From: Istiophorus platypterus
Lineage: Eukaryota; Chordata; Actinopteri; Istiophoriformes; Istiophoridae
DNA: 64,000 nt
Assembly: GCA_016859345.1 (NCBI GenBank)
Contig: CM029114.1
Coordinates: 14,836,001-14,900,000, forward strand
Reading direction: 5' to 3'
The notes under the pieces were generated by a model. It was not told the origin of the DNA and did not search any database. It worked only from the letters and a program-made list of their open reading frames with translations. The position numbers and the translations under genes were made by a program. Every line of letters starts with the position of its first letter. Positions within the stretch are counted from its first letter, which is position 1. Positions 15,859 to 28,617 of this stretch are shown here, in pieces.

Positions 15859-18800
15859 CACACTGTGTGTTTCTGCGTCTGTGCATGTGTATAAATTATG
15901 GATAGCTAGGCCTGCAGAAGACAGTGGCCACACAAACTGCAGCTGCCAGAACGAGTGGAGAACCTGGCCAAAGCAATCACAATCAGAGCACCACAACATG
16001 ACGATGACAGGTGGTTTGATAGAGGGACAGAAGAGTCAAGGAGAGAGAGAAAGATGGCAGCAATATTGAGAGAGAAAAATATTGAAACAGACAAAAAAAA
16101 AAATCCATGTCTCAATGGCCTTATTGTGATATCATAGCAGTGGACATTTCATGGTTTGTTAGAAAGTCAAAATTAAGTGTGCGTTGTAAATCTTGTTCAG
16201 TGATAAGCTGCTAACATCTTTTCTTGCTTTAGTTGCTGTGCCACTTGGAGGAGAGGAGACAATGGTGGAAGTGTTAGTGAGTAAGTTCCATTGTCTGATA
16301 AGGGATCTGCATTTCTATAGTATTGTTCTGAATGTACAGGAACTGAGAGAGGCAGAAATGTGTGGGGTGTTGGACATGGGTCACACTAGTTTCCATAGAT
16401 TTTCCATCACCTTTCTCCTTTTTTCCATTACACTAAGTCTGACAGGTATGCTGCGCTGTTGTGTCATTTTGTGTTGCTGTTGTTTGCTGTCAGCTTTGTA
16501 AAAGTGGATTAACGTGATGTGAGTAATGCTAAAGTTGTCACTGATACTTCACCAGGATATTAAATGAACAGTTGGCACTGCACACCCACTGTAGCTAGGG
16601 TTTCTGGGACTGAGAGACATCTGTTTCCTCCTCTGTTCAAATAAATAAAGCAATTCAAAGTGTTCCAGTTTTGGCTAAAGCACTTTGAGCCATCGGTCAA
16701 CCTTGTGTATTTTGCACCAAAATGTACCACTGGAAAAACTTAATTACACTGCAATAAGAAAATATTTGGTTTATCTTAAAAAAAGTTAGTGCTCGGGCTG
16801 CCATTAAATTTTAGGTTGACTGAATTTGAGAGAAAAAGTTTTGTACTGATTCAACACAAATTAACTTTTCTAGTCTAATAAACTTGATGATAATTCAGTT
16901 GTACTACCACACCATAGCTTACGTAATTTGATCACAATTCAGTCCCTATTGAATTCTGTAGTTGTGTCAACACAATCTTTCAATTTCTTTCAACTTCCAA
17001 AGCTGAAAATACTCCATTACAGTTCAGTCTGACTACAATATCTACACTGTAAATCTGTTTAAGTTTGTTCAAACTAAAAACACAAGTTCCCCTGCTGCTT
17101 TAAAAATGTTAGTTAACTAAACTTAGGTAGTTCAAAATTGTTTCATGAGTTTTTAAAATGTGAAATTTTAAGTTAACTGTATCTGAGAGGTTCAATAAAC
17201 TTAAGACTTTAAGTTAAATTACCTATATTGCAACATGGACCATCATTACAGACTTGCTTTCCTTTTAAAACTTCTCATTTTAAAGAGTCATTTCCTCATC
17301 TGACATGAAAAGCCTACAGCTGCAATAGGACAATAGACAATAGGAGAGACTGGCTGTTCATAGTGACTTTATGAACTCCCAGTGTACGGGGATGGGGTAG
17401 GGCATACCTGCACACTATTAAAGATGCATAGCAATTTAAATCATGCCTGTTTTCTTCAAACTACATAAAAGGAGAGTCTCAGGAGTTCCAAGCAATGCGT
17501 ACTGATGAGTCTGTTAATATGTTTGTTTTGTTTCTTTAAATATTAATTTAATGATTTGAGTGAACTTTCAGTGTTTCTGTGTTTAAACTCATCATTTAAA
17601 TAAGAAAAATCTAGTAATAATTAACTTATATTTAACTGTAATTGAATCTAATTAACAAAAACAGAATAAAAAAAAGACATATTTATATTAATTTAATGAG
17701 AAAAGATCATTTGATTCCACTAAATTCCTGTATGATTTTTTCTCATGTTCTTACATGCATTCGCTCTTTTCACTCATTCACTAAAACACATATGCGCACT
17801 GACCTGAGCGACATGATCTTGTATGCATCAGGCAGGTAGCACCGTGTGTTCTCCATCTGCGCGGGGTCCGAGTCGCAGATCTTGTCATCTGTGCGGCCGT
17901 AGTTGGCGCTCTCGATCATGATGACATCCGTACCCGGGCAGCGCAGCTCGATGGGGTAGGACTCACAGGACAGCTCCCTGCGCACCACTGCCATGGGGAT
18001 AGGGGCACGGCCGTAGGCTGGACAGACAGACGCGCAAGCACACACATTTGCACAAATGTTGATTGATATGTTGTTTCATATAATGATACATAATGTCTCT
18101 CCTGCACAATGAAACACTTGGATAATCATGTGCAGGGCTGTCTTTGAGATATGGAGGCCTAAATTTTACAAGCACAGGCTGTGTTTAACTAAAACTGTAT
18201 TTGTACCCTTGTCATATAGACCAATTATCCACGCTCTAGAAAAAAATAGCTTCAGAGTAGATGTTTCATAAGTGCTGAACATTGCACATGGACTTACTTG
18301 ATAATTACTGTTTTGCAGTTAGCAGTTTTAGACATCATTCTAGGTAGAGAACAATTGCCTGGCGATTTCAACAGGCATTTAGCGCTTTGAAGATTATTCA
18401 AAGATGGCAATGCCTAATTATTCTGAGAAGCTGCAAATTTGATGCATACACCAACCCTTACTGTACTGCAATAAGAAACATGTCATTAATTCGAATGAAA
18501 TTGAAGCCACTGATCTTTCCCAGATCTTTTTAGTGCTGTTGCTTTGCTTCCTAGCTTGTTTAATGAGTAGAAGTGATGAAGACTCCTGGATAATGAAACA
18601 TCTGTATGACCAAACAGCAATCAGGTTGCCACTGACTTATTAATTCTAGATCTCCTATTACCTATAACCTGAATATCATCAGAATAGGAAACAGCAGAAG
18701 CCTTTGCAGCACATTTCTCTTTTCTGGTGCAGAGAGACATGGGATTTGATGGGAATGGGCTCTTCATGGTCCCATCAGAATCCAGGACAACACACAATAC

Positions 18801-21800
18801 AACCAAAAACTACAAAAGAAAATGCTTCAAGAAAATATGGGCTTACTGCTCTGGGATACTGGGATTCTTTACCTGGCACTATGTGTTGCCATCACATTTC
18901 AGACCTTTTTCACACCAGGTTTTTTGGCTTATATCACAACAGGACGGCACAGTTGAAATAACCATCAAATTTTAATAACCATTAAGTCTCCCAATTAGCC
19001 ATGACACTGAGGTAGCATGTAAAATACCCAGGACCCTGAAATGAGCTCGCCTACCCTGAATGCAAATTTTTTTCAGTTTTATCAATTGCATCTCTGATTT
19101 TTATGCAATGACAATTCAAAATTTGTGATGTGACATTGATCCTGTGTGGTCAGTCTGTTTCTTACTTTAGGTTTTTTCTTTGTGTGGTCCTTACATTATA
19201 ATTGAATGTTTTTCAGCAACTAATCTTATTACATATGATCTAGTGACATTTTTATTAGTAGTTTAAAATGAATACATTATGCAAATCAATAAACTGTCAC
19301 TGATGTGTGAATTACTTATTGTTTTTTTAAACAAATACATATGTTAAAAGATACTGCTGGAGTTATTTTATTTATTTTCTAACTTATGACAAGAAATCTT
19401 GTGAATCTACCTACATCACCATTTTGGTAATATATCTTAAATGTATGTTACCTGCACTGACTATATTCAGCATAATGAACGAAAAATGTCACAAATGGCT
19501 CTTTCTCGTGTTGTTGTTCTTAATTATGTGGTCACTAACACACCAGATACATGTTGTCTTGTGATCAGAGTTGGGTGCTGTGATATCAATCATGTGGGGC
19601 CAGATGTTCCCAGGGATTTTGGTTGTTGTGGTGTAGAATGGATGTTGTTATTCTCTGTCCTCAAGAGCAGAAATCCCTGGGAGGTAGATAGGTTATCGGC
19701 AGAGGTGTTCACTTGTGTTGTTCAGTTCTGTCAATATCTCCTGGCTCTACTGTAACTGTAACATAGATTTTATTGCGCAGGATGCAAATACATCCTGTCA
19801 AGGCCTTCAAAACCATTTCTCAAAAGCACACGTGCATGTATGGACACACACAATGAACAGACGTATAGCGGTTACTGAAACACAGACCTACAACATCCCT
19901 GAAAGGCGAGGCACAGCACCACCTTCTTTGCTCTTCACGGTAACCATAGCAACCCTGTCCTCCCTCCCTTGGCTCCCTCATTGGCTGGAGGAGCATCGTG
20001 GTTACACGAATGCCGCAAAGAATCTGAATGAGCTCAATGACACTCTGCCCAGGCTCAACTTAATACTGCCCTTCACCACATCACACACAAGCATGCACAC
20101 ACACACACACACACATACACATGCATACAAATTCTCAGAGCAATGGCATGTGGAGGCAGAAATTCACTGCCAGTGTAGCCAATATCTGTATGATGCTGGT
20201 ACCTGAGGGCAATACAGTGATAATGGCAAGCGCTAGCTTAGAGATAAGACTGATATATAAGTGACATTTACTGAAAATGTCCTCTCTAATGAACACATAC
20301 ATGGACACACACACACCGCCTGCTATGATTAGACCTGAAGTGCACATTCAGATAGGTTGTGTGTCTCAGTAGTGGCAGAGGATTTAAAGGATCTTTTGCA
20401 TTTTCATGTGTGTAAGAGCAGAGTGCTTAGAGCACCGAGTCATTAATGTGTTAAATATGCATGTTAGTTTGTTAGTTTTTCAATGGCTGCATCATGTCCG
20501 CCCTCATGAACATGAATGTACATTTTGAAGAAACGGTTAACTGAAGCGTACGGGGATCAATACACAGTATTGTAAGCCAGCTGTCTACACTGGCTTTGGA
20601 TCAGATGTCTTACAGTGTTGCCTTACAGGGTCACTGCTGGGCATAAAGAGTGCATTATCACACGCACACTCATTCGCACACACAATTTAAATGAGGGGAT
20701 TTATCTGTATTCTAATTAAAAGTCATTCTGCCTTCATAAGCAGCAGTAAATGCTCTGAATCTCACACATTGTCCTGTCTCCTCTGTCACCTTTTAATTCA
20801 TCTCTTTATATCAGGAGCCTAACCTATCAAACTGCATTGTGTTTAATCTGCCTCAAAAGGATTTACTTCCCACATATATCTGTCACTTTTTTACGGACAA
20901 GCACTTGTAGTCTTTAAGACACATGATACACACGCAAACTTACACACACAGTACATGCCAACATTTAGCTCTCTCTTGCGCACATGCAATAACTTGTGAG
21001 CTGGCATGTGCATGTTAATGTGTCTGTCATTAGTTTTGTAAGTGGTGACAGAAGCTTGGCAGCCATGGACAGTACAGACAATCTTATTCAGACACTCTCA
21101 TTGCCTCAGGGGGCTGAAACAAAAGGATATCGATTTTTACATTTGGGCCAAGAACAAGAGAGTGGCGAAAGAGGTGGATAGATGGAAAGAAGGAGATGGA
21201 GAGGGTGAGAGGGAAGAGGAGAGAGATTTAAAAGGTGATCTCTCAGTAGAACTGCCAAAGTGTTTTGGCCAGTGCTGGTGTCTGAAATGTGGGAGTTCTG
21301 AGTTAGAGCAAAAACAACACAATTTTAAAGTGCAAAAGAAATTTTAAAAGATAAGGCTGGTAATATTCCCGATTTTTTCTTATTGTCAATAAATCGCATG
21401 GAAAATCAAAAACAAAAATGGACTGAATCTAGGAACAAATATTGCCTTTGTAGCTCGTTCCTCTATGCCTGCATTGTTATCCAAAAAGTTGTCTAAGTCA
21501 AATACAGATCACTTCACACAAAAAAAAGGATTTTTGGAGGTTCTGGAGCTTTGATTCAATGTATGATAGGTAAACCATCTGCACAATCCAGCCTGTGCCT
21601 GAGTCTAACTTTTGGTTCAGGAGCCTCCCTTTCGATCCATGATTAAAAGTTGCCTCAATAAATGAATGTTGCACAGATGGGAGTGTGCAGAAGTTCAGAA
21701 GTTTTTTTTTTCAAATGCTGTCCAAAAAAATATACAGACCCATAAATGAGTTGCACAGAATAACAAGTTTCTTTACTAGGATGACAATGGCCATAGTACT

Positions 21801-23890
21801 TTATTGTGCAATGTATTATATACCCTGCAACAAATGCACTCTTTACTCCGTTGAGTGACATCGAGTAAAAACTGCCATGCCCAGCTGTTTATAAGAAATA
21901 AGTTGGCATTTTATTCAAATTCAAATCTATATTTATCACCTGTTTTTAAGAATATATCCAGGAACAAATAGCCTTAGGGCTGAGTGCCACAGACAGAGTG
22001 GGGAAGACAGAAAGTACTGAGAGGTAGACTAACATATTGTTGGTTGTTGTCTCTTCAAGTTATTTGTTGACAAGACAAATAAAGAATAAAAACAGCGCGA
22101 TCCTTCTTTTAACGCTTTGTAGTGTCCAAATATTTGCCACAACTTGTCTGAGTTCCTATTCAGTCTTTATTGTACGTTTGTAGAATTTTTCTAGCTCCAG
22201 CTACCAACAACATGATCAACAAGTCCACTCTGTCAGGTTAAACTGTGTTCATGCCAGAAATCTACTCTAAACCCTGGAAAAAACAAAACAAAAAAACCCA
22301 ACATTTTTTTGTGATTTTTGTTCAAAAATTCATGCTTTCCTTTTCTCTTTTATATGTCTTCACATAACCCTGAAATAACGACAAGACACGGCTTGGTAGA
22401 GAAGATCGTGTGCTTGCTTCTGTGTGTCCTCAAGCTAAACTGTCTTTGTTTCAGCTAATCCTTGCTAAGTATAAACAGCGTGATTTGCATATGTCGACTT
22501 ATTCTTTAGACATTGATGCAAATACCTTTGACTGAAACTCATCTCTCGGTGCTAAAGCAAAGCCCTTGTTGTTGGTGTGTCTAAGTGGCTGCCTGTGAGC
22601 ACTTCCTGTGTGTGCTTGAGCTTGTTTATGTGTGTGTGTATTTTTAAGGAGGATCTCTGTCCATGTGGGTGTACAGTATTTCAGTGTTTAAAATATATCA
22701 TCTGTGTGCATGCATGTCAGCAGTCATGTGAAAAGGCACGTGTGTGTGTGTCTGCACGTGTGTGGCAGTTTTTCCCCACAACAGTGGGATTGACAGCAGC
22801 CATTAATAGGATTAAGTCCAAGTGGGCCAGAGCTCCTTTTAGGAGTCTTCAAAGCCCACCATCACAGGGGATAGGAGGAAACATACAGACAACCCACTAG
22901 GGCTCCATCTGCACCGTGCATGTGTGTGCAATATAAGTGTGTATGCGTGTGTGTGTGTGTGTGTGTGTGAGTGTGTGAGTGAGTGTAAGAAAGAAAGAGA
23001 GAACATAGGAGAGTGAGAAAGCTTTAGAAGTGCAAAGCAACGACTGTGGATACATGTAAATGAACAAAGTAAGTTAAGTGTTACCTTGGTTTTGCAGCTG
23101 CAGTATCTCTAGCAAGTGCTGGGGTGTGTGAGGTTGTTTAAGCTTTACAGTTACTACTTGAATTTGTAGTTGAAGTCATGTAAAGTGATTCTAAACATTC
23201 GGAACCAAATTTATGTAAAAACATATTTGAAAGTTGACTCATGCAAGCATTTTCAAATGTTTCCAAATTGACCAGAAAACTGGCCCCTCTAATGTAATGC
23301 GACTTACAATATATATAGTAGTGCTGCAACAAATACCAACTCTTTTTATTGAAAAGTACCACAACAGCTTTGATCGTCACAGGCATTTTGACATTTCATA
23401 GTAGGAGAAGCACAGGTGTTACTCATAACATTCTTTTCTTTGAGTGTCCCAGTAGGCCATGACAGTGCGAGGGTGAGTCAGCTTGCTCAAGACCAGGACC
23501 CTGAAACTGAAGCAGCTAAACAGAATTCAGTCATAATTTATTTTATTCTTTCCACCTGTGCTTTCCTACTATGACATGTTAAAAAAATCTTCAGGAAAAA
23601 AAATGAGCCGAGTGTTGCTTGCATTCACCGGGGCTTTTGTTAAGATAGCTGTTAATGGTCAATAAATACCCCCAAAACTTACCCTGACTACATTTGTGTG
23701 TGTGTCTAATTCAGCTTGAAAAGTGTAGCCTCTGTGACACAGCGTCAAAAAAGGTTACACAGTCTGGGCTGCGGCACATTGTCCTGGATGTTAATGTATG
23801 TTTATCTCTTTACCATGTGTGGTCTTGTGTCTTACCGATAGCAATTGGAGCAAACAAGGTTGAGACGAAGAGCAGGCATCTGATCCACAT
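2723..23890 (-). CDS. adgrl3: adgrl3 (latrophilin-3), N-terminal part, three coding exons joined across introns
   Basis: Latrophilin-3 is an adhesion G-protein-coupled receptor at the cell surface, best known as a trans-synaptic receptor for teneurins and FLRT proteins. Seen here: coding segments 23890-23836, 18017-17804 and 2832-2723 join in phase (1, 2, then 1 leftover base) to give 126 codons: a signal peptide and a complete SUEL/rhamnose-binding-type lectin domain. The lectin part has eight cysteines, the ANYGR motif and the CPGTYKYLEV motif. The run APIPMAVVRRELSCESYPIE, followed by CPGTDVIMIE, fits latrophilin-3 rather than the -1 or -2 paralogues, as I recall those proteins. The olfactomedin, hormone-receptor, GAIN, seven-helix and tail regions are absent and must lie left of the window. 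Teleosts often keep two adgrl3 copies; which one this is cannot be decided here. Confidence 0.96.
3209..3289. repeat. (TG)n microsatellite
   Basis: About 80 bases of TG with a few interruptions, in the adgrl3 intron next to the last lectin exon. Confidence 0.95.
3565..3650. repeat. (TA)n followed by (GA)n microsatellite
   Basis: About 58 bases of TA running into AAAGAGAGAGAG; compound and AT-rich. Confidence 0.95.
5071..5111. repeat. (AG)20 microsatellite
   Basis: Uninterrupted AG tract, about 40 bases. Confidence 0.95.
6140..6190. repeat. (CA)n microsatellite, interrupted
   Basis: CA with AAAC interruptions; about 50 bases. Confidence 0.9.
6391..6432. repeat. (TG)n microsatellite, interrupted
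   Basis: TG with TATG interruptions; about 40 bases. Confidence 0.9.
8686..8935 (-). mobile_element. LINE 3' tail, L2/CR1-clade type (Maui-like)
   Basis: The minus strand reads CCTCCGGGTACCCTGGCTCC, then AAAGACATGCAGGTTAGGCC, a GTGTGAATG stretch, and CTGTCCAGGTTGTACCCTGC, and ends at AAAGATGGATGGATAA on the low-coordinate side. This is the familiar 3' end of a very abundant teleost L2-like LINE that finishes in GGAT repeats. Only about 250 bases of tail are present, a typical 5'-truncated insertion, inside an adgrl3 intron. Family name from memory. Confidence 0.65.
9569..9624. repeat. (CT)n-(CA)n compound microsatellite
   Basis: CT tract running directly into a CA tract, about 55 bases. Confidence 0.93.
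12011..12072. repeat. (TG)n-(AG)n compound microsatellite
   Basis: TG tract of about 40 bases followed by a GAGA stretch. Confidence 0.93.
12191..12234. repeat. (CA)n microsatellite
   Basis: CA tract with short interruptions, 44 bases, 120 bases after the preceding TG tract. Confidence 0.9.
12393..12462. repeat. (CA)n microsatellite
   Basis: Interrupted CA/CACG tract of about 70 bases. Confidence 0.9.
14676..14777. repeat. (CA)n microsatellite, long
   Basis: About 100 bases, with an almost pure (CA) core from 14706 to 14776; one of the longest in the window. Confidence 0.95.
15817..15857. repeat. (TG)n microsatellite
   Basis: Pure TG tract of about 40 bases. Confidence 0.93.
16740..17230. 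repeat. AT-rich decayed repeat region
   Basis: Several imperfect copies of AAGTTAACT/AGTTNACTAAACTTA-like words (for example near 17100-17220) in a very AT-rich block. Looks like remnants of a non-autonomous element with AAGTT-rich arms, but the borders cannot be set. Confidence 0.25.
17804..18017 (-). CDS. adgrl3: adgrl3 exon encoding most of the lectin domain
   Basis: A 214-base exon, acceptor TCCAG before CC-TAC-GGC and donor AG|GTCAGT. It encodes residues about 19-90: YGRAPIPMAVVRRELSCESY, then PIELRCPGTDVIMIE, ANYGRTDDKICDSDPAQMEN and CYLPDAYKIMSL. It holds the first four lectin cysteines and the ANYGR motif. The run is nearly identical to vertebrate latrophilin-3, which makes this the strongest single identification in the window. 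This domain is the part known to bind teneurins in the family. The exon GC content is far above the flanking introns. Confidence 0.97.
20096..20124. repeat. (CA)n microsatellite
   Basis: Short CA tract, about 29 bases, in the 5.8-kb adgrl3 intron. Confidence 0.85.
22945..22986. repeat. (TG)n microsatellite with TGAG end
   Basis: TG tract passing into GTGTGAGTGAGTG. Confidence 0.88.
23836..23890 (-). CDS. adgrl3: adgrl3 first coding exon: start codon and signal peptide
   Basis: The ATG at 23890-23888 opens MWIRCLLFVSTLFAPIAI and ends at a GTAAG donor with one leftover base (G). That base plus CC of the next exon makes an alanine, giving ...APIAIA then YGRAPIPM, which parallels the mammalian latrophilin-3 signal peptide ending in LLAPI..A before FSRAPIPM. 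The segment is a typical hydrophobic signal peptide with cleavage likely just before YGR. The -3 base is G (good Kozak context). The exon probably extends upstream as 5'UTR to a possible acceptor (TTTGCAG) whose first exon base would be 24001. The reading frame stays open upstream, with another in-frame ATG at 23995, so the start is a choice made on homology. Confidence 0.88.
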
Positions 23891-24001
23891 GACGTCTGAG
23901 GTTGACCTGGAAGTAGATGTGGAGGTACTTCCTGCTGAGCCCAGACAGTCTTGTGGTGAGCTGTTTCTCTCACAGCTCAGTGTTCCTGACACCATACAGG
24001 C
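23891..24001 (-). other. adgrl3: Candidate adgrl3 5'UTR part of the first coding exon
   Basis: Upstream of the ATG at 23890 the minus strand is open in the same frame and reaches a TTTGCAG acceptor-like site, whose first exon base would be 24001. The polypyrimidine tract before it is weak. An in-frame ATG at 23995 (poor -3 base T, but +4 G) would add 35 residues rich in serine and threonine before the signal peptide, which would bury the signal. I therefore treat this as untranslated leader. Confidence 0.35.
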
Positions 24002-27000
24002 CTGCAAATTGACACACACGGATTTGCTCACTTGAGTGCCATATCAAAATAAATTAAAAATTGCCTTGTCTCTTTATATTGGACACACAGTATCTGTATA
24101 AGGTTCACACCCTCATTACATACGTCCATACACTCTGTATCAAACACACACTGAAACCCCTACAACCCCCAGAGTCCTTCGGCTGCTCATCAGCAAGCAT
24201 TAGACCTTGAATCATTCCATAAAAATCAGTTTACAAAGTGCTTATGGAAGAGAACAAACAGCGGCCTCCACTAAAACCACATCTGTAAAAAGTATTCCTA
24301 AATATTTTCTCTCCAACAACTAAAAGCCCTCAGATCATTACTGATAAAATGCTTCAAAAACAAACTGCTCTTACAGTCCCAAAGTTTATGGGAATGATTT
24401 CCCTGGCACTCTATCACACTATTTGCTCGTGGCAGATTGGTGTTTTAATAAACAGCCCTTTACTAAGGTCAATGCAGCTTCCTGAAGACATATGTCACAG
24501 AGGACTAGACAGTGATCAATATATATCTTAGACAATACTGAGAGAATTAAAGAGAGCATGTCATGATTAAGAGGCGGAATAGTAACTCAAATGGTTGTTA
24601 TCAAAGCCCTATGAGAACTCTAGCCTCACATAATATCAACCAGCTTTCAAGAATATGAAGAATATGTAAAGGAAATTGTTTTGACCCTTTAGACCTTTGA
24701 ATAGAAAATATTTATGCATTGTATATTATGTAACTTTCAATAAGTGCAGGACTATTTCTAATTCCATATGGACTTTTCTGAGACACAACTAAATAGTTCA
24801 CCCACCATTAAGTTGTTCTCCAATCGTCTTTTTATTGTTTTTGAGCCTCAAATGATCTTGCATTATGCTGTAACCGTTTCTATAGGAACCAAAAGTTGTT
24901 CTGATTTTTTGTAACATTTACAGCTCTAATATAGCTGGAAAAAATGAGGTGGTGATGTATATGAAACATTAACGAGAACAGGATACTTTGCATAAATGAA
25001 TATTTCACAAGACAACTAACCATATGCCAAATAATCCATCCACAACAAATTTGTGAAGCATATGCAAGATTAAATGCTAGATGTTGACCTTGAAGAAAAA
25101 AAAACAGAAAAACACAATATAATGGTGCTTAATGTGTGCATAACGATACAGCTGTCTGTATAAGGATTTACTTCACTTGGGTTTCCACATCTGCATTAAA
25201 CTGTGAAATGTATTGATGTTTCAATCTAATTGTTCATTTCATGGTCTATCAGCAATGAACAATTAATAAGACAATGGTCTCTGAGATTACAGCAATGACA
25301 GACTGGTGAGCATCATTTCGCCCTTTTTTTTCTAAACCAATTAGAGTGACCATCATTGTTCAGTCGCTCGCTCTCACACTGACTTACTTGTGCAATAACT
25401 TATTCAGTCACACTCTTACTACATTCCCAAATTTACCATTCTTTAATCATGACAAACTAGGATGTTTACGCATTTCCAGGAAGGGTAATGGGTAAACATC
25501 ACTCAGTCATTATGCAAACATCCTAGTTGCTGTCAAATAGATAGTAGTTCAAAGGTGCCATCAGTCTTATTTTGTGCCTAAATGTTCACTGTTCTCACGA
25601 AAACCAAGACTGAGCTCCTCGTAAGCCGGCACATGGAATGTGTGTGGGTCTGCCTGAGAGAGAGAGAGTGAGAGAGAGAGAGGCTGCAGAAATTTGCGAC
25701 AGCCGGGGACAGATGGAGTGTAGCAGACAGCCAGAGCCATGGGAAATACATCATGAGTAACAGAGACTATTGATCAGTGTGACCATATCATTTTGGCCAA
25801 GCAGAGACTAAGACAATAGCCAGCTATCTCCGTCATGCCATGCTGTGAAGGCAAATAGCTGCTTCAGCACAGTCTCTCCCTTCGATATTTTGGGATAGCT
25901 ACAACTACTTTTACAAGAATAGCAGGTTTTTTTTATGTACAGAAACTGTCAGAATAGCAGAGACCTTCTTGTAACCATCAGAGACATGCTACATATGCAT
26001 AATGCATCTTCCTAACATCTACTGTGACAAAAATCCTCATGCTGCAGACAGGACGGATAGACAGATATACCCAGAGGCGCAAGTACACTGCAGAATCAGA
26101 ATCTCTGGGAACAGACCAATACCGGAGACAAACAGCAGGATAAGAACTGTGTAGTCATCTGGGGTTTTATTGACTTGGTTCTTCTTAGGATGTCGAAATA
26201 AATCCTTGAAATTGAAAATTGCTTTAAAATTACTGTGACAAAAACACAGGCATATTATAATTTTACTGTCTGTAGAATTACAGGAAAAATATCTATTTGC
26301 ATTCTAGCATAAAGTAGTCAAACGTTTTATCCAGTCAGTTCATTTGTTCTGAGTTTTTATCATATATTTTTAGTTCTGAATAATGGAAAAAAAAAGTTTT
26401 GTGTGTGCAGCGGGAGGTAATGCTTTTGGTTCCTTTGCAAAAAACAACCTCTGATTCACTGACACAAATCTTATACATTTTCAGTCCACAAATCTGTAAA
26501 GATTTGCCATCATTTCAGAGGAACACATGTTTTAACTACCATTGCTTTTCTCATGTAAAAAAAAATCTAAAAACACTAACCTGTCAGTCTGAGACAAATC
26601 ATTCTGTAAAGCTTCAGAATCTGACAATTTTCATTTCTATATGACCTCTATTTAACCAGCATGGTTACTCGATTACAAAATCTATTTTTAATAAATTTTT
26701 GGTCCAAACGGCAGCACAGTTTTGTTGCACAAACTTAAAATGAACCAACAGAGCAGGATTTTATATTCGGTCCTTGAAATATCAGCTGCTGCAACTGATT
26801 CAATTGGAGGGAGATTTCATTTCTGCTAACAGTTCCTGACAAATCCCTAATGGCACCAAAGTGATAGAATCACAATAGACTCCTGTGCTTTATTCTTGCC
26901 CCCTCTTAAACAACTCAACAAGCTGCCGCATTTTGATTGATTGCTCCCTAACACGGTTGAACATGAGCAATCTGACCAGCTGTCCCCAGCTAGACACAGG

Positions 27001-28154
27001 AGGCATATACTGACATATGGCTGGACGCCACCAGCCACAGCATTCCACTGTTCCATAATTCAAAAGCTATTCCATCGCACCGTATGCTCCACCACCATTT
27101 CACCCATCAGTTAATTAACCCTCTCATATCCACTACACTCACAGTGCCTTCATAGACAATAGCTGCGTGACAGCCTCGAGCAGTCCAGGACAACTACAAA
27201 TTCAAATCACTCAAGTTATGTTCATAATTCAGCATGGCCTTATACTCCCATATGTTCAGATAATGACGTAAAAATATGTTCCATCTACTGAGTTCACAGT
27301 GCATAGACAAAGGCAATTGCCCAAAGCATTTCCCTGTTTCCTCAACATGTGTCTTTTCATTATCTTAATGTGTCAATAGATTAATATATTATGAATAAAC
27401 AGGCAGTAATGGTGCTAATTATCAGAATATATGTGATGTGTTTACAACCCCTTTTTCATCAGTTGATCATGCATACGAGGTTTGGCAAACATCATGTGCC
27501 CCTTCTGAATCGACTCACTGTCAAAATGATGAAATAATCGAGTCATATATTTTAAATTAACTCTATATTTTATATTTCCTATCCTGGGCTAGTTATATCT
27601 CAGTGGAGATCCAGTCTGGCAGATATGCAGCATCTGCATAAAACTGAGCAAAACATCCACTAATAAGCAGGATCAGACCAAAACAAATAGCCGTCCCTGG
27701 ATCCAAGTCCTTTGATTTACCTGCTGTTTTTAGTCATCTCTGCCCTAGTTATATCTGCTCGGTAGACATCTATTAATTATTCCAGAAATATGAACATACC
27801 TTAAATTTTTCTTTCCTTTGGGCTATTTCGCCACCAAAATTTATAGTATATAAAATTCACAATATCCGTGACATAAAAAAGAATTCCAATTTAAATCAGA
27901 TTAGAACTATCTTAATAAATAGAGTTAACGGTTTCTCAACAGGAATTTATTATTTAGTGTGTCACTAGGACAATCTGCTTCCAAACAGTGTTGCATGCAT
28001 AACTGACTTGGTTTCATTGTCCTTTATTTCCCTGCCTTGAGTCTTCATTTCCTACTGGGTCGGCATTAACAGAGTTGTTGCCGGGGCCACTATATTGCAT
28101 GCATCCATGAACTAATTGATGTTGGGCTGATTCTGTGCACTGAGGCAGCCTGAC

Positions 28155-28156
<2 letters not shown>

Positions 28157-28212
<56 letters not shown>

Positions 28213-28237
28213 CGTGCGTGTGTGTATGTGCGTATGT

Positions 28238-28274
<37 letters not shown>

Positions 28275-28300
28275 TGTGCGCGTGCGTGCGTGCCTGCGTG
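28157..28300. repeat. (TG)n microsatellite with TGCG variants, long
   Basis: About 140 bases: pure TG first, then TGCG and TATG variants. With 28424-28468 (CA) and 28618-28676 (TG) it forms a 500-base cluster. Confidence 0.95.
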
Positions 28301-28423
28301 TTTGCATCCCTGTGTGTATACAGTCCCGTAACGAGAGTCCTGCTTGTCACAGCACTCCACATTCAGGATTCTCCCTTTCACTAATGAGTGCTGACCGGAC
28401 TGGGCTACCTCGTCAACGCATGT

Positions 28424-28468
28424 CACACACACATGCACACACACACACACACACACAAATACACACAT
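28424..28468. repeat. (CA)n microsatellite
   Basis: CA tract of about 45 bases, opposite strand sense to its neighbours at 28.2 and 28.6 kb. Confidence 0.92.
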
Positions 28469-28617
28469 GCTTATCACTAGGAGACCAGATCCCCTACTCC
28501 CTCAGCCTCCAGGCAGAGAGTCTTAAATGTGTGTGTGCTGGGTTTGTAGTCCACCCTGTGTCTATGCCTAAAAGAATACTATGTGGATGCTTATGTGTGT
28601 ATGTCTGTGTGTATTTT

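Larger units (their letters stand above)
2833..17803 (-). other. adgrl3: adgrl3 intron, about 15 kb, between the two lectin exons
   Basis: Large intron bounded by GTCAGT (17803 side) and GTAG (2833 side). It holds many CA/TG, GA and TA microsatellites, an L2-like LINE tail at 8686-8935, pyrimidine-rich stretches near 5.3-5.8 kb, a purine-rich stretch near 13.4-13.9 kb, and AT-rich decayed sequence near 16.7-17.2 kb. No further coding exon was recognised on either strand. Confidence 0.85.
18018..23835 (-). other. adgrl3: adgrl3 intron, about 5.8 kb, between signal-peptide and lectin exons
   Basis: Bounded by GTAAG after the signal-peptide exon and TCCAG before the lectin exon. Mostly AT-rich unique-looking DNA with short CA/TG tracts near 20.1 kb and 22.95 kb. 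I see no coding exon, RNA gene or classifiable transposon in it. Confidence 0.85.

Noticed and set aside
19715..20206. 163-codon plus-strand open frame
   Set aside because: Includes a CA tract and shows no domain; intronic on the opposite strand of adgrl3.
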